DNA from: Candidatus Delongbacteria bacterium
GTDB taxonomy: Bacteria > JAGOEH01
Assembly: GCA_017997825.1 (NCBI GenBank)
Contig: JAGOEH010000026.1
Coordinates: forward strand, 1-26,250
DNA: 26,250 nt
Reading direction: 5' to 3'
Shown here one piece after another: positions 9,301 through 17,242 of the stretch; within the stretch, counting starts at the first letter, position 1; every line of letters starts with the position of its first letter. Both the position numbers and the translations under genes were made by a program. Under the pieces are notes generated by a model, which was not told where the DNA came from, searched no databases, and saw only the letters and a list, made by a program, of their open reading frames with translations.

Positions 9301-9453
9301 ACTCTACAACATCATAGCGGGATGCTGGACGGTTCCGAGAGTTGGGATCTTAAAACCAAGGATGGATTGGATGCCGCTCCGGGAATCTATCTGTTCCATG
9401 TGGATGCCGGATCGATGGGTGAAAAAATCGGTCGATTTGCCATAATTAAATAA
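6376..9453 (+). CDS. Large exported surface protein with Ca-binding-like repeats, Fn3-like region and C-terminal FlgD-like/sorting domain
   Basis: A 1025-residue exported protein of unknown specific function. I chose the ATG at 6376 because AAAGGAAC lies 7 bases before it and the product starts with a clean signal peptide (MKHLIIVGLVGILVLHSLSFG). An earlier ATG at 6352 overlaps the receptor stop and would bury the signal. Residues about 292-385 hold aspartate/glycine-rich repeats (IDDDGDGESG, GIDDNHNGLIDE, GIDNDGNGVVDE, LIDNDMDWNNE) like EF-hand or thrombospondin-3 calcium loops. Residues about 505-640 resemble a fibronectin-III unit (GFVTLYWDD, then YKIYRSTD). The C-terminus (VVPNPYLAAARWEPS ... 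IRIYTVSGDLV ... GIYLFHVDA) is FlgD-like and probably a type IX sorting signal. Direct linkage to the TonB receptor suggests a surface partner protein; that is inference. Confidence 0.75.
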   Translation: MKHLIIVGLVGILVLHSLSFGAVPKHQRGDRKYRKEGIHNGNLVETIFYNFGEVGWWGRQPSGVWPRGSNHPYMDGITPLVVAQVSNQQGNTISICEAGYRELMDISPEGIERGWQPRPGYANPFQDKIAMSDNPGSWPSSWPDKDSDWDGYWNGYFGKRTNADQESYFVVDDDSDDGQEFYPDTTDLTRRGLGLKMGVRGFQWSNTLAEDLIFWHYDITNEGTSTYQKIIFGMYVDVGVGGQYDSNDDNASFELADDITYSWDSNNLGEGGWGPTGWCGYAFLESPGNPFNRIDDDGDGESGSPTITPTMILGEIPDNGIDDNHNGLIDEAELHLGFKYADGIDNDGNGVVDEMIDERRDDLIDNDMDWNNERDDVGADGLAGTGDTGEGDGRPTSGEPNFDATDKDESDQIGLTAFDVFYIGSGVSFQKDDEIWSRVSYSHFDTQLQNGNIAFLYGSGLFPLKPMLTERFSVCLVFGENLEDIKRNKQIVQDVYNNNYNFARPPEKPKVKAIAGNGFVTLYWDDRAEKSYDLFSNPPEDFEGYKIYRSTDPGFLDARIITNAFGEKTFLQPVAQFDLENEVEGFFPLDYQGIKVYMGENKGLRHSWTDRDVMNGKTYYYAVVSYDRGDVSLNMYPSECSRVVVRDVNGNVSLDDNTVEVTPSVPAAGYIAAGLTDSLRRVGGFGTGSIWIDVLDPNQVKEAQTYRLVFDDTTLQDSVSYSLINITQPEQPVKIFEHSFFCRGEDFNPLFDGMRLMVYNDSIAWDGLGSGWTQGQSNLSVTVDKLYRFDRRRPGYPSGYEIRFGPSDTSWWFVPRFKVNFQVWDLYENQKVLFALEEPNAATRDSAVSPGDYIRIIIKEGSTPREVWRVNFLAPLSGEEPVLPNEGDCLQIKIKTPFRSGDCFEFTSRAGRVDPVRGSAGMDSIAVVPNPYLAAARWEPSRLYATGRGERRLFFIHLPSDCTIRIYTVSGDLVQTLQHHSGMLDGSESWDLKTKDGLDAAPGIYLFHVDAGSMGEKIGRFAIIK

Positions 9454-9467
9454 CCGGGAAGAAACAG

Positions 9468-10499
9468 ATGAAGACTATAATTTACTGGATGATTGTTGTC
9501 GTTCTGACCGGGGTGATCTCCCTGCAGGGCGGTGTGTTAGGGGATATGACAAAATCGGGTACGACAGCCGCCCAATTCCTGAAGATTCCGGCCGGAACCC
9601 GCGGGATCGGTATGGGAGGTGCCGGAGTCGCCTCCGTCAATGATGTCAGCTCGGTTTATTGGAACCCGGCTGGAATGACCCGTTTGACTTCCAGCGGAGC
9701 ATTTCATTTTTCTCATGCCAATTGGCTGGCTGATCTGGATTATAATTATGCCGGGGCCGTTGTTCAACTGGGAATCTATGGCTGCCTCGGGTTCAGCTTC
9801 ACCTCGCTGTCGGTGCCCGATATGCCGGTTCGGACCGAATTCGACCAGGAGGGCACCGGCGAGTTTTTCAGCGCGATGGATATGGCCATGGGACTCAGCT
9901 ATGCCCGCAGCTTGACCGACCGCTTCGCTATAGGGATCACAGCTAAATATATTCGCCAGCAAATATGGCATATGACGGCTACAACCACCGCCATCGATCT
10001 GGGGCTTCTTTTCCGGACCGATCTGGAATGGCTGACCCTGGGAATGGCGATCTCAAATTTCGGACCTAAACTCCAGTATTCCGGCAAAGACCTTTTCATT
10101 AATTATGATTTCAATCCGGAGGAATGGGGTGATAATGAGACTATTTTCGCTGATCTTCAAACCGATCAATGGGATCTCCCCTTGGTGTTCCGGTTCGGTT
10201 TGAACCTCGAGCTGGTTAATAATCCGATCCATCAAGTAACGGCTTCACTGGAGGCCCGGCATCCTAACGATAACTCCGAGACCATCAGTTGCGGCGCCGA
10301 GTATGGATTTCGTAAACGCTTTTTCCTGCGCGGGGGATGGGACAGCTGGAACGAGTCGGATAGTGAAAAAGGGCTCACCGTGGGAGGGGGATGTATCTAT
10401 TATCTGTCTTCGTCCAATCCGGTCCTGATCGATTATGCCTATTCCGATTGGGGCCGTTTGAATTATGTCCATCGCTTTTCCGTTGAAATCAGGTTCTGA
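9468..10499 (+). CDS. PorV/PorQ-family outer-membrane beta-barrel protein
   Basis: A 343-residue predicted outer-membrane protein. It has a signal peptide (MKTIIYWMIVVVLTGVISLQGG) and the family hallmark near the N-terminus: AAQFLKIPAGTRGIGMGGAG, then SSVYWNPAGM. A FadL-like barrel of alternating strands follows, ending in the aromatic C-terminus HRFSVEIRF. In Bacteroidota, PorV shuttles type IX cargo to the attachment complex. Related proteins in KSB1/Calditrichota-like genomes are often scattered next to TonB receptors and sorting-domain proteins. Here it lies 14 bases after the large surface protein, with GGGAAG as its ribosome site, so a role in displaying the locus's own sorting-domain proteins is plausible but not shown. 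No other type IX component is in the window. Confidence 0.8.
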   Translation: MKTIIYWMIVVVLTGVISLQGGVLGDMTKSGTTAAQFLKIPAGTRGIGMGGAGVASVNDVSSVYWNPAGMTRLTSSGAFHFSHANWLADLDYNYAGAVVQLGIYGCLGFSFTSLSVPDMPVRTEFDQEGTGEFFSAMDMAMGLSYARSLTDRFAIGITAKYIRQQIWHMTATTTAIDLGLLFRTDLEWLTLGMAISNFGPKLQYSGKDLFINYDFNPEEWGDNETIFADLQTDQWDLPLVFRFGLNLELVNNPIHQVTASLEARHPNDNSETISCGAEYGFRKRFFLRGGWDSWNESDSEKGLTVGGGCIYYLSSSNPVLIDYAYSDWGRLNYVHRFSVEIRF

Positions 10500-10525
10500 T
10501 CCAATCAATCCCAACAAAGAGATAT

Positions 10526-12916
10526 ATGATGAATGGTTTTTTTAAGACCGATTATGGTTATTTCAGTGAACATGGAGACGAGTATATCATCACCCGGTTT
10601 GATACTCCGCGCCCTTGGATCAATGTCATTTCCAACGGCCGATATGGCCTTACCATTTCCCAGGTCGGCGGCGGGTTCAGTTGGATCGATCATTCCAATC
10701 TGAATCGGCTGACCCGGTGGAATCAGGATATGATCCGGGACGATTGGGGGAAGTATTTTTATCTGAAGGATGAAGAGAGCGGGCATTTGTGGTGTCCGAC
10801 CGTTCAGCCGGCCGGCAGCCGTCCGGATCGCTACCAATGCCGACATGGAATCGGATATACCCGGATTACCGGATGTCATGAGGAAATCGAGTGTTCCATT
10901 CGGGTATTTGTTCCCTTTGAAATGACCTTTGAGATCTGGAGTGTACAACTGAAGAATCTGGGAAACCGATCCCGCCGCATCTCCATTTATACCTATCTGG
11001 AATGGTGTCTTGGGGCGGCGCCGGATCATCATCGGGAATTTCACCGGACCTTCATCAGCACCTCTTTCCGGCCGGAGATGAATATGTTGACGGCCGACAA
11101 GGTGTTGTGGGAGGTCCCGGCCAAACGCGGCCATTGGAATACGGAATGGCCCTATACGGCATTCTGGGCGTGCAGTCAGCCGGTCGATGATTATGATTCA
11201 GCCAAAGAAAGTGTCATCGGCCAGTATGGATCCTTTGCGGCCCCGGCCGGTTTTTCCCGGAATCGGATGGCCCGCTCGACGGGGCGTTGGCATGATGCAG
11301 TCGCTTCCTTCAAAAAAGAATATGATCTGTCACCCCACGGATCGAACGAAACTCATTTTTTTCTGGGAGTCCAAACCCAGGCCATGGAAATGGATGATCC
11401 GATTCGCCGTCTGACAACCGATGGAGAAGTGGAACGGCTGTTTAATCAAACTCGGCAACAGTGGATCGATAGGCTGGATACCACCCGGGTGGATACTCCC
11501 GATCAGGCTATGAATCTGATGATGAACCGATGGCTTAAATATCAAGCCATTTCAGGCCGAATATGGGGCCGCGCCGCTTATTACCAGCAAAGCGGTGCCT
11601 ATGGTTTTCGGGATCAGCTCCAGGACAGCCAGATATTTTTATATCTCGATCCCACGCTGACACGCCGTCAGATTCTGCTCCATGCCCGCCACCAATTCAG
11701 CCAAGGTAAGGTTTACCACTGGTGGCATCCCATTACCGAAATCGGTCATGATGCAGGAATGAGCGATGATCTTCTGTGGCTGCCTTTTTTGGTGGTTCAG
11801 TACCTGAAAGAGACCTTGGACTGGTCGCTGCTGGAATTGGAAGAACCTTTCTGTGATACCCATCAGTCCGCTCCGATCCTTGAGCATTGTCTGAGAGCCT
11901 TCGACTGTGTGGAAAAGCGGATGAGTCCCCGGGGATTGCCTTTGATTCTGCATGGCGATTGGAATGACGGATTAAGCGCCGTCGGAATTGAAGGCCGGGG
12001 CGAATCGATCTGGATGGCCCATTTTCTTTATTATTTATGGAATGAGTTCCGGCCGATCCTGCTGCATTGCGGAAGAAATGATCAGGCCGATCGTATGGCC
12101 GGCCAGGCTGACCGATTGAAAACCGCTCTGAATGACTATGGCTGGGATGGCCAGTGGTTTCGCCGGGGAACCAAGGATAATGGGGAATGGTTCGGATCGG
12201 ATGCCAATGCAGAAGGAAAAATCTTTCTGAATGCCCAAACCTGGGCCGTCATTGCAGGAACTACCGATCCTGAACGGCAGCACCAAGCTATGCAATCGGT
12301 CAGCCGGTATCTTGAAAAAGAGATCGGACCCTTGCTGTTATATCCCGGGTATCGCCATCCCGATCCCGAGATCGGCTATCTATCCCGATATGCTCCCGGT
12401 ATTCGTGAGAATGGAGGCGTCTATACCCATGCCGCCACCTGGATGATCTGGGCCGCCGCCGCTCTCCGCGATTATGACTGGGCGTACCGGATTTTCTGTA
12501 AAATATGTCCGATCCATCTGGGCATGAATCCGCAACGATATGCGGCTGAACCCTATGTTACTCCGGGAAATATCGATGGTCCTGACTCCCCTCATTTCGG
12601 CCGGGGTGGATGGACCTGGTACACCGGATCGGCGGCCTGGCTGTTCAGGGTCTGCCTGGATTTCCTGATCGGGATTCGGGCGGATTATGACGGCTTGCGG
12701 GTCGAACCGGGATTCCCGATGGAATGGAATGAAGTTAAAGTTAAACGCCTTTTCCGAGGGTGCATCTACCATATCCGAATGATTCGGATCCGATCGGGAA
12801 TGAATTCTCCTTTATCGATCCGGATCGATGGAGAAACGGTTCCCGGCAATCTGATTCCCCCGGTTCTCAATAAAAAAGAGGTCCATGTCCTGATCCAGAT
12901 TGACTCTAAAGACTAA
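10526..12916 (+). CDS. GH94 inverting glycoside phosphorylase (cellobiose-phosphorylase-like)
   Basis: A 796-residue cytoplasmic enzyme with no signal peptide. Family members split a beta-linked glucoside with phosphate to give alpha-glucose-1-phosphate plus a shortened acceptor. The N-terminal sandwich domain contains ITRFDTPRPWINVISNGRYG and HGIGYTRITG. The (alpha/alpha)6 barrel carries FRDQLQD (R362-D367), HWWHP (398-402), SDDLLWLP (413 on) and GDWND (477-481), which holds the family's catalytic acid. The length fits cellobiose or cellobionate phosphorylases (about 790-820) rather than 1,2-beta-oligoglucan phosphorylases, which are near 1100. The segment after HWWHP reads TEIGHDAGM where, from memory, typical cellobiose phosphorylases have a GRGVRT-like sequence, so acceptor specificity is open. 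It lies 26 bases after the PorV-like gene and just before an exported glucanase, so it probably processes that enzyme's imported products. Confidence 0.88.
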   Translation: MMNGFFKTDYGYFSEHGDEYIITRFDTPRPWINVISNGRYGLTISQVGGGFSWIDHSNLNRLTRWNQDMIRDDWGKYFYLKDEESGHLWCPTVQPAGSRPDRYQCRHGIGYTRITGCHEEIECSIRVFVPFEMTFEIWSVQLKNLGNRSRRISIYTYLEWCLGAAPDHHREFHRTFISTSFRPEMNMLTADKVLWEVPAKRGHWNTEWPYTAFWACSQPVDDYDSAKESVIGQYGSFAAPAGFSRNRMARSTGRWHDAVASFKKEYDLSPHGSNETHFFLGVQTQAMEMDDPIRRLTTDGEVERLFNQTRQQWIDRLDTTRVDTPDQAMNLMMNRWLKYQAISGRIWGRAAYYQQSGAYGFRDQLQDSQIFLYLDPTLTRRQILLHARHQFSQGKVYHWWHPITEIGHDAGMSDDLLWLPFLVVQYLKETLDWSLLELEEPFCDTHQSAPILEHCLRAFDCVEKRMSPRGLPLILHGDWNDGLSAVGIEGRGESIWMAHFLYYLWNEFRPILLHCGRNDQADRMAGQADRLKTALNDYGWDGQWFRRGTKDNGEWFGSDANAEGKIFLNAQTWAVIAGTTDPERQHQAMQSVSRYLEKEIGPLLLYPGYRHPDPEIGYLSRYAPGIRENGGVYTHAATWMIWAAAALRDYDWAYRIFCKICPIHLGMNPQRYAAEPYVTPGNIDGPDSPHFGRGGWTWYTGSAAWLFRVCLDFLIGIRADYDGLRVEPGFPMEWNEVKVKRLFRGCIYHIRMIRIRSGMNSPLSIRIDGETVPGNLIPPVLNKKEVHVLIQIDSKD

Positions 12917-12931
12917 AAAGCGAGGTTGACC

Positions 12932-15337
12932 ATGCGTTTTGGACGAATAGTGCTGATGTGGTTATGGAGTCTGACGCTCCTGATCGCTCAGGATGATATC
13001 ATTTTTTTCAATGAAAGCCCGGATGCCGGAGGTTTATATGACGCATCCTGGGGGTTCAAGAAATCACCCAGCTATCTGGAGTTGAACGGTGATAAATTTC
13101 CGGTGGATAATCTGCATCCCTATCTGGGTTCCCACAGTCTGCGTCTTCACTGGATATCCAAAAGCGGGGGGGATTGGGGAATAGCGGTGGCATCGGTCGG
13201 ATGGAAAGGCCATGATTTGACGGGTTACGACAGCTTGACGTGGTGGGTCAATGCCCCGGATGAGATCAATCAGGCCGACCTACCCAGCTTGTGTTTGGAG
13301 GATCTGAGCAATAAAAAAAGCAGTCCGATTTTTATGGGGGATTATGTTAATGGAATCGATGGAGATTCTACTCAGTGGCAGAAGATCAGTATTCCGATCC
13401 AGGCTTTCACCTCCGGAACCAGTCAATGTGATTTTACCAAGATAAAGACAATTTTTCATATGCAGCGGGCTGTCGATGAGGGGGAGCATCGGATGTGGAT
13501 CGATGAGATCCGGGCCATCAAAGCCGGCAGCGGCCCCGGAACAGCTCCGGCTGCCCCACGCGGGCTGAAAGCGCAAGGCGCTGATGGACGGGTTGACCTT
13601 CAATGGAATGAAAACACCGAAAGCGATCTGATGGGGTATTTTGTCTATCGCTCCGAATCCCGTACCGGAGTCTATACCCGATTGAATGACGTTTTCCATA
13701 GTTTCCATTTCTACTGTGATTTTTCGGGGCTGAATAATCGAAATTTCTTCTACTATGTGGTGGCGATCAATAAAAGCAATCAGGAATCTCTTTGTTCCGA
13801 TACGGTCGAGGCTTCCACCCGGGCCTTTGCCGATGACGACGAACTCCTTAATTCGGTTCAGGCTGCTTGTTTCCGCTATTTTTATGATTATGGTCATCCG
13901 GTCAGCGGACTGGCCAGAGAACGGAAGGGATCGGGAGAAACCTGTACCAGCGGGGGGACCGGCTTTGGACTCTTCACCATGATGGTGGGAGCCGAACGCG
14001 GATTCGCCCCCCGGGACTCCATTGCGGCCCGTATTCTGAAAATATTGACTTTCCTCCAGGACAGCACGCCTCGCTATCATGGCGCCTGGGCACACTGGAT
14101 CAACGGAACGACCGGCCAGACCATCCCCTTCAGCACTTACGATGACGCCGGAGATCTTGTGGAAACCGCTTACCTGGTGGAAGGAATCCTGGCGATCCGG
14201 CAGTACTTCGATCAGACTAATCCGGTCGAAACCGAGATCCGGAGCCGGTCGACCGCCTTATGGGAAAGCGTGGAATGGGACTGGTATAGAAAGAATAATA
14301 GTCCCGCCATTTATTGGCATTGGTCTCCCCAGTTTGCCTGGCAAATGAATTTTCCGATTTACGGCTTTAATGAGTGTATGATTGTCTATCTTTTAGCAAT
14401 CGCCTCGCCCACCCATTCGGTCCCGGCCAGTCTTTATCAGACCGGCTGGACTTCACAAAGTTATTATTCGAACGGTAAGAGCTTTTATGGCTATAAGCAA
14501 TGGGTCGGTTGGGACCGGGGCGGACCCCTGTTTTTTACCCACTACAGTTTCCTGGGATTCGATCCCCGAAATAAGCGGGATCAGTATTGCAATTATTTTG
14601 AGAATAACCGAAATATCAGCCTGATCAATCGGGCTTGGTGCATCGAGAATAAGGAAAACCATCCCGGATATGATTCTCTGGTATGGGGATTGACAGCCAG
14701 TGATAATCCCTGGGGGTACGCGGCACAGGAACCGACTGAATCAGGGGATAACGGAACGATCACTCCGACAGCGGCCTTAAGTGCCATGCCCTATATCCCG
14801 ACTGAATCGATGGCCAGCCTCAAACACTTTTATTATGTGCTGGGGCCTAACCTGTTTGGAGAGTTCGGATTCCGAGATGCCTTCAATCCCGGCCAAAACT
14901 GGTATGCCAATAGCTTTCTGGCTATCGATCAGGGGACCATCGCCCCGATGATTGAAAATGCCAGAACCGAATTATGCTGGACAATGTTTATGAAGAATCC
15001 TGAAATCCAAGCCATGCTCAGCCAGGTTTTTACCGTAACCGGTACCGATGAACCCGTTTCCGTTCCCAAGCCGAAAACCCAACTCAACCAGAATTATCCC
15101 AATCCCTTCAATTCAAAAACGATGCTGGGCTTCACTCTGGAGCAAACCGCCCCGGTCACCCTGGAGATTTTTTCGATGAATGGAACACGGGTATTGACGG
15201 TCTATCGCGATGAAATCATGAACGCCGGTTTTCATAATGTCATCCTGAGTGAACCGGATCTGTCTTCCGGAATCTATTTTTGTTGTTTAAAAACCGACCG
15301 GATCCGTCAGATTAAAAAAATGACCTATCTGAAATGA
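12932..15337 (+). CDS. Exported GH144-like endo-beta-glucanase with N-terminal sandwich domain, Fn3 and type IX sorting domain
   Basis: An 801-residue multidomain protein. The ATG at 12932 follows GAGG by 6 bases and starts the signal peptide MRFGRIVLMWLWSLTLLIAQ. Residues about 22-195 form a carbohydrate-binding-like sandwich (SLRLHWISKSGGDWGIAV). Residues 205-290 are Fn3-like (RVDLQWNENTESDLMGYFVY). Residues about 300-705 match the 'glucoamylase' Pfam family that includes GH144 endo-beta-1,2-glucanases: TSGGTGFGLFTMMVGAERGF, DDAGDLVETAYLVEG (acidic residues D404, D408, E411), PIYGFNECMIVYLLA and NPWGYAAQEP. From memory, the acidic spacing agrees with that studied in Chitinophaga GH144. The C-terminal sorting domain starts with LNQNYPNPFN. 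It probably cleaves a beta-glucan, perhaps beta-1,2-linked, outside the cell. Substrate is inference; another linkage is possible. Confidence 0.85.
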   Translation: MRFGRIVLMWLWSLTLLIAQDDIIFFNESPDAGGLYDASWGFKKSPSYLELNGDKFPVDNLHPYLGSHSLRLHWISKSGGDWGIAVASVGWKGHDLTGYDSLTWWVNAPDEINQADLPSLCLEDLSNKKSSPIFMGDYVNGIDGDSTQWQKISIPIQAFTSGTSQCDFTKIKTIFHMQRAVDEGEHRMWIDEIRAIKAGSGPGTAPAAPRGLKAQGADGRVDLQWNENTESDLMGYFVYRSESRTGVYTRLNDVFHSFHFYCDFSGLNNRNFFYYVVAINKSNQESLCSDTVEASTRAFADDDELLNSVQAACFRYFYDYGHPVSGLARERKGSGETCTSGGTGFGLFTMMVGAERGFAPRDSIAARILKILTFLQDSTPRYHGAWAHWINGTTGQTIPFSTYDDAGDLVETAYLVEGILAIRQYFDQTNPVETEIRSRSTALWESVEWDWYRKNNSPAIYWHWSPQFAWQMNFPIYGFNECMIVYLLAIASPTHSVPASLYQTGWTSQSYYSNGKSFYGYKQWVGWDRGGPLFFTHYSFLGFDPRNKRDQYCNYFENNRNISLINRAWCIENKENHPGYDSLVWGLTASDNPWGYAAQEPTESGDNGTITPTAALSAMPYIPTESMASLKHFYYVLGPNLFGEFGFRDAFNPGQNWYANSFLAIDQGTIAPMIENARTELCWTMFMKNPEIQAMLSQVFTVTGTDEPVSVPKPKTQLNQNYPNPFNSKTMLGFTLEQTAPVTLEIFSMNGTRVLTVYRDEIMNAGFHNVILSEPDLSSGIYFCCLKTDRIRQIKKMTYLK

Positions 15338-15343
15338 GGAATA

Positions 15344-16879
15344 GTGACCGGATCTAAGCCGAATCAATCACCGACCCCTCTTGATAGTCCAATGATACGG
15401 CACTCGAGATGGCAGGGAATTTCAATGGTGTGGATCATTGGGGTCGTCATGGTATGGATAAACTGTCGATCCGGTGAAATACCCCTGAAGTATGGGGAAA
15501 TCGCTCGCCTGGGTGACGAGATTATAACTATTCAGGAATTGCGAATGGCGTATGAGCTGGATCCATCCTTTCCTTCGATCCGCAAAGGAAAGGATGGACT
15601 GAGGGATTATCTGGAGGAAATGCTGGATAAACGGTTGGCCTATAAGCGGGCCCAGGTCGATCGGCTTTTTGATGAATCCTTATTTAGCCGGTACTGTGAA
15701 AGCCAAATCCGCCGTGCAGTCGTCCGGGATTATTATCAGACCCATGTGGCTCAGAAGATAAAGGTTCGTGACGATGAATTGCGCCGGGCCTTTCGCTTAA
15801 GTCAGATTCGGTTTCGGTTGAGAAGTCTTATGGTAAAGGGGACTCCGGCATTGAATCAGGACGGATCGACGCCATCCGTTTCAATTAAGATGGAAAATCT
15901 CAGATTGCCGGATGCCGATACACTCAGCCGGGAGTATGAGCTGGATGGTTGGGAGCTTGAGGATTTTCAGGCGGGAGCTGATGGTCTGTTCAGTATGGAA
16001 GCCGGTCAGTTGCTCGGTCCATTTCCGATTGAAGGAGGATATCGATATTTACAGTTGGTGGATCGTAAGGAAATGATGATGCTGACTGAAAGTGATTATC
16101 ATAAGAGAAAAGAGGGATTGGAGCGAAAGATCAGACGCCGGAAAGAGGAAGTTGTAGCCGATTCATTTTTGCGGAACCATCTGAATCCGATGGATATTCG
16201 CGTCAAACGCCGGGGCTTGGAACTTATATTTGATGGGATTGCGGGAGATAGTCGGAATAGCGCAGCCTCCAGATCGTTTGGAGAAACCGGGGAACGATTG
16301 ACGGATGAGAGATTGCGCCGGCTTCGCGCCGGTCTGAAAAATGCGCTGGAGATTCCGCTGCTTACCAGTCAGGAAATGAATTGGAGTATCGATAGTTTTC
16401 TCCAGTATCTGGACCAACTGCCGGAGGACCAACGGCCTGGAATCGAATCATTGACCCGTTTAACCAATGATTTGGGAGGATTAATCCGGGATGAGATTGT
16501 CTATCGACTTGCTAAAAAGGAATCGAATCGATGGCGGCTGGTGGCGGATTCCCTGATCGAACCGATTAAAACACAGTGGGCCTATCAGTTTTACAGGTTG
16601 CAAGCCTATCAAGATTTTAAAATCCCAATGGAAATCGATATCTACTATAAGACCCGACATGATATGGACCCGAAAACCGATACAGTGCCGGCCGAAATTC
16701 TGCCGGGAATGAATCACCCCGATATTTATCGATGGTATTATTCCGGTAAACGGCTTCACCAGGATCTGATAGCCGAATACGACCATCCTGTTGTTCACTG
16801 CCAGGACTCGTTGCTGGAGGAGGAGGCCGGCCGCATTCAGTGGAATCAGGCGGTGAAGATGGTGGTGAGGATGCAATAG
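15344..16879 (+). CDS. SurA/PpiC-like peptidyl-prolyl isomerase family protein, possible lipoprotein
   Basis: A 511-residue envelope protein resembling periplasmic folding factors. After a hydrophobic segment (MVWIIGVVMVWINC, Cys at residue 41) comes a SurA-N-like region (IARLGDEIITIQELRMAYEL, LEEMLDKRLAYKRA). A degenerate parvulin-like part follows (DDELRRAF, then DGLFSMEAGQLLGPFPIEGG and YRYLQLVDRKE). The C-terminal 240 residues are charged, helical and unassigned. The start is uncertain. GTG at 15344 has GAGGA only 3 bases upstream and lies 6 bases after the glucanase stop. ATG at 15392 gives the best signal peptide (MIRHSRWQGIS). ATG at 15425 has AGGGAA 5 bases upstream. The WINC context is a poor lipobox. 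As the last gene of the run it may chaperone the outer-membrane or secreted proteins; this is inference. Confidence 0.65.
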   Translation: MTGSKPNQSPTPLDSPMIRHSRWQGISMVWIIGVVMVWINCRSGEIPLKYGEIARLGDEIITIQELRMAYELDPSFPSIRKGKDGLRDYLEEMLDKRLAYKRAQVDRLFDESLFSRYCESQIRRAVVRDYYQTHVAQKIKVRDDELRRAFRLSQIRFRLRSLMVKGTPALNQDGSTPSVSIKMENLRLPDADTLSREYELDGWELEDFQAGADGLFSMEAGQLLGPFPIEGGYRYLQLVDRKEMMMLTESDYHKRKEGLERKIRRRKEEVVADSFLRNHLNPMDIRVKRRGLELIFDGIAGDSRNSAASRSFGETGERLTDERLRRLRAGLKNALEIPLLTSQEMNWSIDSFLQYLDQLPEDQRPGIESLTRLTNDLGGLIRDEIVYRLAKKESNRWRLVADSLIEPIKTQWAYQFYRLQAYQDFKIPMEIDIYYKTRHDMDPKTDTVPAEILPGMNHPDIYRWYYSGKRLHQDLIAEYDHPVVHCQDSLLEEEAGRIQWNQAVKMVVRMQ

Positions 16880-16925
16880 GACAGATACTGGATCAACCGG
16901 CTTTTTGGATGTTTTATCGAAGAAT

Positions 16926-16957
16926 AATCAGAAAATTTGATCTAAACTGATTTTTTT
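16926..16957 (+). terminator. Weak intrinsic terminator after the SurA-like gene
   Basis: AATCAG (16926-16931) pairs with CTGATT (16947-16952), and the T-run continues to 16957. The stem is short and AT-rich, but it is well placed between the glycan locus and the next promoter. Confidence 0.45.
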
Positions 16958-16959
16958 AC

Positions 16960-16988
16960 TTGCTTTTTGATAAAACAATGGTTATACT
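16960..16988 (+). promoter_or_regulatory. Sigma-70-type promoter of typA
   Basis: TTGCTT (16960-16965), a 17-base spacer and TATACT (16983-16988) form a good promoter. Transcription would start near 16995, giving a leader of roughly 280 bases before the typA start codon. Confidence 0.65.
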
Positions 16989-16996
16989 AGAGGCCA

Positions 16997-17242
16997 TTAA
17001 GAGAGTGATTATTCGGACCAACTCTCTTAACTGAGTCTGGCAAAAAAGGTTGTAGTCATTCTGTTTCGGATGATGTTGTTTTGCCGGGATGGCATGTCAG
17101 GCTCGAGTAAAGAAGTTCTTTCAATTTTTACCTGAGAATTGCAAATCAGCAGTTTCGAAAACCGATCAGAGTATCAGATCGATCCCCACACGGACATCTT
17201 GATATAAAATCTGAAGCAGGTTATCACAGGACTAGATTTTAT
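16997..17242 (+). promoter_or_regulatory. Structured 5' leader of typA with two perfect inverted repeats
   Basis: The 396-base gap 16880-17275 contains no convincing gene. TTAAGAGAGT (16997-17006) and ACTCTCTTAA (17021-17030) form a perfect ten-pair stem at the predicted 5' end of the transcript. ATAAAATCT (17204-17212) and AGATTTTAT (17234-17242) form a perfect nine-pair AU-rich stem ending 24 bases before the ribosome site. Neither is followed by a U-tract. They could protect the mRNA 5' end or act in temperature-dependent control; the function is unknown. Confidence 0.5.

Noticed and set aside
17110-17122. AAAGAAGTTCTTT followed by CAATTTTT in the typA leader as an attenuator
   Set aside because: The arms leave a one-base loop and only AT pairs would remain after opening it, too weak to call a terminator.
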